DNA from: Sphingobacterium paludis
GTDB taxonomy: Bacteria > Bacteroidota > Bacteroidia > Sphingobacteriales > Sphingobacteriaceae
DNA length: 64,000 bases
NCBI RefSeq assembly: GCF_004364125.1
Contig: NZ_SNZV01000006.1
Span: 62,001-126,000 of the forward strand
Direction of reading: 5' to 3'
This document shows, piece after piece, positions 62,101-64,000 of this stretch. Each line of letters starts with the position of its first letter. Within the stretch, counting starts at the first letter, position 1. Made by a program: the position numbers and the translations under genes. The notes below the pieces were generated by a model. It ran no database searches and had not been told where the DNA came from. It saw nothing but the letters and a program-made list of their open reading frames with translations.

Positions 62101-62368
62101 CGTAGAAACCTTGCGCATCTGTTGTCGTAGCCAAAGCTGCGCCTACGACCGTTACGGTCACTCCGGGTACACCTTCACCATTTTCTTGGTTTCGTACCAC
62201 GCCTTTTACCGTAATTTTTTCCTGCTGGAGATTGATCAGCGGAAGCGGTCGATCTTCCGAGGCATACAGCCGCTGATGCGGCAAGGAATAACCGAAGCAG
62301 ATCAAAACTGACGTTCCCACATACAGAAACCGTCGAAAATCTTTCTTGTAGTTTTGTGTTGTTCGCAT
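59135..62368 (-). CDS. SusC/RagA-type TonB-linked outer membrane transporter
   Basis: A 1077-residue outer-membrane protein: signal peptide, CarboxypepD_reg-like domain (about 50-125, VKGVVRNQENGEGVPGVTVTVVG in parts), the VDEVVVVGYGT-type TonB region here NIDEVVVVGYGTQRRETVTG (about 132), plug domain (about 140-260; IRGSNTLGDSGPLIVIDGIP), then a 22-strand barrel ending in the C-terminal GGVMVSF with terminal Phe. It lacks an STN domain, so it is not itself a signal transducer. With susD it imports an unknown substrate. The ATG at 62368 opens the signal peptide. Confidence 0.97.
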   Translation of the reverse strand: MRTTQNYKKDFRRFLYVGTSVLICFGYSLPHQRLYASEDRPLPLINLQQEKITVKGVVRNQENGEGVPGVTVTVVGAALATTTDAQGFYELPNVPAQGQLHFNMVGMDPVTEQVNGRTAIDVLLLTSNANIDEVVVVGYGTQRRETVTGSVVAVKGEELQKSPALNLSNAIAGRVPGVIATNGSAEPGNDGSAIRIRGSNTLGDSGPLIVIDGIPARQGGFERLNPGEIENISVLKDASAAIYGARAANGVILVTTKRGKTGKPKLSYNFNQGYSQPTVIPKLANASQYAEMRNELEIFKLPVSEWSSALNGFNTSGNYQRPNGTTLEAPFTPEDKALFANGNDPWGHLNTDWYGATLKNWSPQQRHNVQIDGGSEDMRYLLSMGYQNQDGYYKNSATGYKQYDFRINLDANINPYIKTQFGVMGRQEDRNYPTKSAATIFRMLMRGNPTMPAFWPNGMPGPDIEHGENPVVITTDQTGYNRDKRYYLQTNGQVDITNPWVEGLKLSLNASVDKYIKKTKNWEIPWYLYTWQGAYEDDGTTPRLVRGIRGPAEPRLTHEDEDQLNILMGAVLSYDKTIGDHSLSLLAGVNRETIRNDYLSAFRRYFLSTDIDYLFAGGDAEKDNNGGAWERARLNYFGRVGYNYKRKYIGEFLWRYDGSYMFPENKRYGFFPGVMLGYLVSEESFWKDNVPVVNYFKLRASYGQMGNDNIFYDDALQEYQYFSTYAFGSYIIGGDVVKSLFESRVPNRFITWEVANNYNLGVDLQLFSGKMNVEFDVFRNSRQSILWQRNASIPHSSGMTLPAENIGKVDNSGWEFNIGWQDKIGEVGYRVSVNGGYAKNKIIFWDEAPGAPLWQQSTGRAINAGLYYVYDGVFRDQAEIDANTIDYGAITSNLRPGDMKYVDYDGDGRITPNDRVRRDKNTDPTFQGGINLGLTYKNFDLSILFQGATGGELRVATDESGAIGNYLLDFYENRWTVDNPSGEHPRITDRSDQYYSNNNTYWLRSTDYIRLKNVELGYNLPSSVLEKMKISNLRLFVSGLNLLTWSKLKVYDPESTNQLGQYYPQARLVNGGVMVSF

Positions 62369-62784
62369 AAGTATAAGTTTATGATGATTAGAAAAATTTT
62401 AGGAAAGTCGGTTACTTGAGGTTTCATTGTGGGCAGTGCGAACCATCGCTTTCTGTTCGAGGGCAAAAATTCTTCCACAGCACAGCCCGACAAGGTTGTT
62501 AGCGGACCTTATCAGTCAAAATGAATATCAAGTATTTAACAGAAATGTGTTTGAATCGTACTCCGGTTAACGTTACCCTTAAGCAGCGAAATGAGTACCA
62601 TCATCATTCACCATTTTCGATCACCGAATTAAAAAACTATTCGAAAGTAACAGAAGATGGGAGCGTAGATGATTTTTTGTGCGTCAGGAAAATTTGAAGG
62701 GATAGGATGAAATAAGTCATAACAATAGTCAGTTTATTAAAAGTTGTTTATAGTAGTAGCTTTATAAAGCTAGGCATTAAAAAC
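62369..62784. other. Intergenic region upstream of susC
   Basis: About 415 bases without a gene. No sigma factor, anti-sigma gene or clear TAnnTTTG promoter for susC was found. A perfect 16-bp palindrome TAGCTTTATAAAGCTA occupies 62757-62772, close to the terminator of the next gene. Confidence 0.5.
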
Positions 62785-62818
62785 AAAAGGAGCGAAATTT
62801 TTCCATATCGCTCCTTTT
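62785..62818 (-). terminator. Terminator of the acidic protein gene
   Basis: AAAAGGAGCGA (62785-62795) and TCGCTCCTTTT (62808-62818) form a perfect 11-bp stem with a 12-nt loop. On the reverse strand it is followed by TTTTGTTTTTAA. It lies 22 nt after the stop codon of the gene at 62841-63224. Confidence 0.82.
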
Positions 62819-62840
62819 AAAAAACTGATTATCAGCAATT

Positions 62841-63224
62841 TTAATTTTTCTTCGGATAACCTTCCTCATCCAAATCATCTCGAAAGTCTTCCATATCTTC
62901 AGCAATCTTTTTATCGTAGGGACTGGTTTTTAACGCATCTTCCTCCACAATATGCATATTGGAGTTTTCTAAATTATCTTCTTTCAACTCGTCTTTTTCT
63001 GCATATTCATCACCCACGAAAGGATTTGCTTCGTCATAGGTGGAATCATCGTCTTCAGCTCCCTCACTCAAAGTTGGGTAATCTGCAGGATGTTGGTAGT
63101 CAGGGTTGTCTCCCGCTACATCGTATTCATATGATTCTTTTTCGGAATCGTAGATTAGATCGTCCGACGGTCTAGCAACCGCATCTTCTTCCTCTTCATT
63201 TCTTTTATTTGATTCTGGTATCAT
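62841..63224 (-). CDS. Highly acidic low-complexity protein of unknown function
   Basis: A 127-residue protein very rich in Glu, Asp, Tyr and Pro with runs such as RNEEEEDAVARPSDD and AEDDDSTYDEANPFVGDEYAEKDEL; predicted to be largely disordered. No known domain. It has a clear Shine-Dalgarno AGGAGG (complement of 63229-63234) 4 nt before the ATG at 63224, rare in this window, so it is likely translated strongly. Its own terminator follows. Similar acidic proteins are common and uncharacterised in Bacteroidota. Confidence 0.75.
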   Translation of the reverse strand: MIPESNKRNEEEEDAVARPSDDLIYDSEKESYEYDVAGDNPDYQHPADYPTLSEGAEDDDSTYDEANPFVGDEYAEKDELKEDNLENSNMHIVEEDALKTSPYDKKIAEDMEDFRDDLDEEGYPKKN

Positions 63225-63355
63225 GTTTCCTCCTATTTCTTTTATCTATGGGTAGAACGCTCGTTAAGCACATCTGGTTTTTATAAAAAATTGTTTACGC
63301 TTTTAGAAATCTTTTCTTTTTGCTACCTTTAATCTAGATTATAAACTTCTTTATT

Positions 63356-63736
63356 ATGCACACGAAAACAGAATACCTGATATGGGATAAGATCGTCCAT
63401 AGTGCTAGAAGCAGAATTGACTTAGCGACATACGGCGAGAAAGCAGCGAAAATCCGCCCTGAAATTCTCGACAAACTGGTATTGCATATCATTGTAGCTT
63501 TTGCTTCCGGCGAGGATCACTGCAGCATATCGACCAACTTGCACAATGAACTACAGCATATTGGTATAGCGGTAAATGAAGACGTTATCGACAAAATTAT
63601 TGCGGATAAGCATGTGCTGTTCAGCGCTGAAATTTACGCCGCTTACCTTACTTTTTCTATGTTGGAAGACGGGCATACCGAACATGAGGTGTTGGGTTAT
63701 GTTTCGGATTTATTGGATAACCCGAAGGTCTATTAA
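63356..63736 (+). CDS. Protein of unknown function
   Basis: A 126-residue soluble, helical protein (SARSRIDLATYGEKAAKIRPEILDKLVLHII in parts; many Leu, Ile and Asp) with no recognised motif or signal peptide. A weak TACCTTTA -7-like box lies upstream. It converges with ribD and overlaps its end by 4 nt. No function can be suggested from the sequence. Confidence 0.65.
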   Translation: MHTKTEYLIWDKIVHSARSRIDLATYGEKAAKIRPEILDKLVLHIIVAFASGEDHCSISTNLHNELQHIGIAVNEDVIDKIIADKHVLFSAEIYAAYLTFSMLEDGHTEHEVLGYVSDLLDNPKVY

Positions 63737-64000
63737 CGATCGTCCTTGAAGTAGAACGATAACCTATCATTGCCAACTTTCATGGACGAAACCGGGTCTT
63801 TAGCTAACCTTGGAGACGCAATACCTGATTCCCAACGCACATCGGATCGAAACACGCGTGCCTCATCCCAAATGCCTGCATCAATAAAAAGCTGTAGCGT
63901 CTTTGCGCCGCCTTCTATGATGATGGATTGCACATCCATCAGGTAAAGCTGGTACATAATATTCTGCGGGAGATAAAGCGAAAAGTTTTCCAGCGCAATG
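63733..64000 (-). CDS. ribD: RibD C-terminal (reductase) region, cut by window edge
   Basis: The reverse strand is open from the TAA at 63733-63735 to the window edge, about 88 residues. The segment YLMDVQSIIIEGGAKTLQLFIDAG is the conserved end of the RibD reductase domain (N-terminal part of the enzyme lies outside). RibD is the bifunctional deaminase-reductase of riboflavin synthesis; only the reductase end can be seen, so a lone reductase is possible. Together with riboflavin synthase at 24.7 kb, the window holds two riboflavin genes that are not adjacent. Confidence 0.85.
   Translation of the reverse strand, partial: IALENFSLYLPQNIMYQLYLMDVQSIIIEGGAKTLQLFIDAGIWDEARVFRSDVRWESGIASPRLAKDPVSSMKVGNDRLSFYFKDDR

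Noticed and set aside
1..64000. tRNA, rRNA, CRISPR, prophage, transposase
   Set aside because: No cloverleaf, conserved rRNA stretch, repeat-spacer array or mobility gene was seen; the only repeats are the two short interspersed elements.

Overview
The window reads as a chromosomal segment of a Bacteroidota bacterium, most likely a Sphingobacteriaceae member (Sphingobacterium/Pedobacter-like). The evidence is a SusC/SusD pair, an S46 dipeptidyl-peptidase, a fused 2-oxoacid dehydrogenase E1, a DAHP synthase/chorismate mutase fusion, several Bacteroidota-restricted domain families (DUF1543, DUF2851, DUF4199, DUF5606), and promoters of the TTTG-N19-TAnnTTTG type. Few genes carry a recognisable Shine-Dalgarno sequence. 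No rRNA, tRNA, CRISPR array, prophage or transposase was seen; this is mostly ordinary core genome.

Layout. 1-1.5 kb: ergothioneine genes (egtD and the start of egtB) and a small lipoprotein. 1.9-3.4 kb: a two-gene unit of nucleotidyltransferase and metallophosphoesterase. 3.8-5.4 kb: a secreted M1 peptidase. 5.6-11.3 kb: the rod-shape operon mreB-mreC-mreD-mrdA-rodA. 11.3-13.7 kb: three tightly overlapping reverse-strand genes (EamA transporter, IMPACT-family protein, nucleoside phosphorylase). 14.2-19.6 kb: an aromatic amino-acid operon (pheA, DAHP synthase/chorismate mutase, aroA, aroC, ROK kinase) behind a promoter, a Tyr/Phe-rich leader peptide and an intrinsic terminator, which together form a complete ribosome-mediated attenuator. 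19.6-32 kb: fused E1, Nudix, rlmH, riboflavin synthase, CLC channel, OxyR, DPP11-like peptidase, MazG. 33-39 kb: trpS, deoxynucleoside kinase, radC, cyclophilin, radical SAM protein, esterase, SelW-like protein. 39-44 kb: sbcD-sbcC-ispD. 44-50 kb: reverse-strand operon(s) with an apparently inactive dihydroorotase-like protein, DUF4199, two glycosyltransferases and an MBL hydrolase. 50-57 kb: ubiX, ankyrin protein, DUF2851, PPK2, SDR and an Nramp-UspA fusion. 57-62 kb: susD/susC. 62.8-64 kb: two unknown proteins and the 3' end of ribD.

The most interesting content is non-coding. (1) The phe/aro leader at 14183-14352 has a consensus promoter, a 21-codon leader with eight aromatic codons in a nine-codon run, and mutually exclusive antiterminator and terminator stems. 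(2) Three short reverse-strand transcription units (about 24.36-24.44, 24.53-24.60 and 51.01-51.09 kb) each combine a close or exact TTTG-N19-TAnnTTTG promoter with an intrinsic terminator 65-80 nt downstream and no meaningful ORF. They are candidate small RNAs of one architecture with related TAGGTTTA-like segments and C-rich loops. (3) Two copies of a 130-160 bp repeat with terminal inverted repeats sit just downstream of reverse-strand genes. All calls come from reading the sequence; no database search was run.
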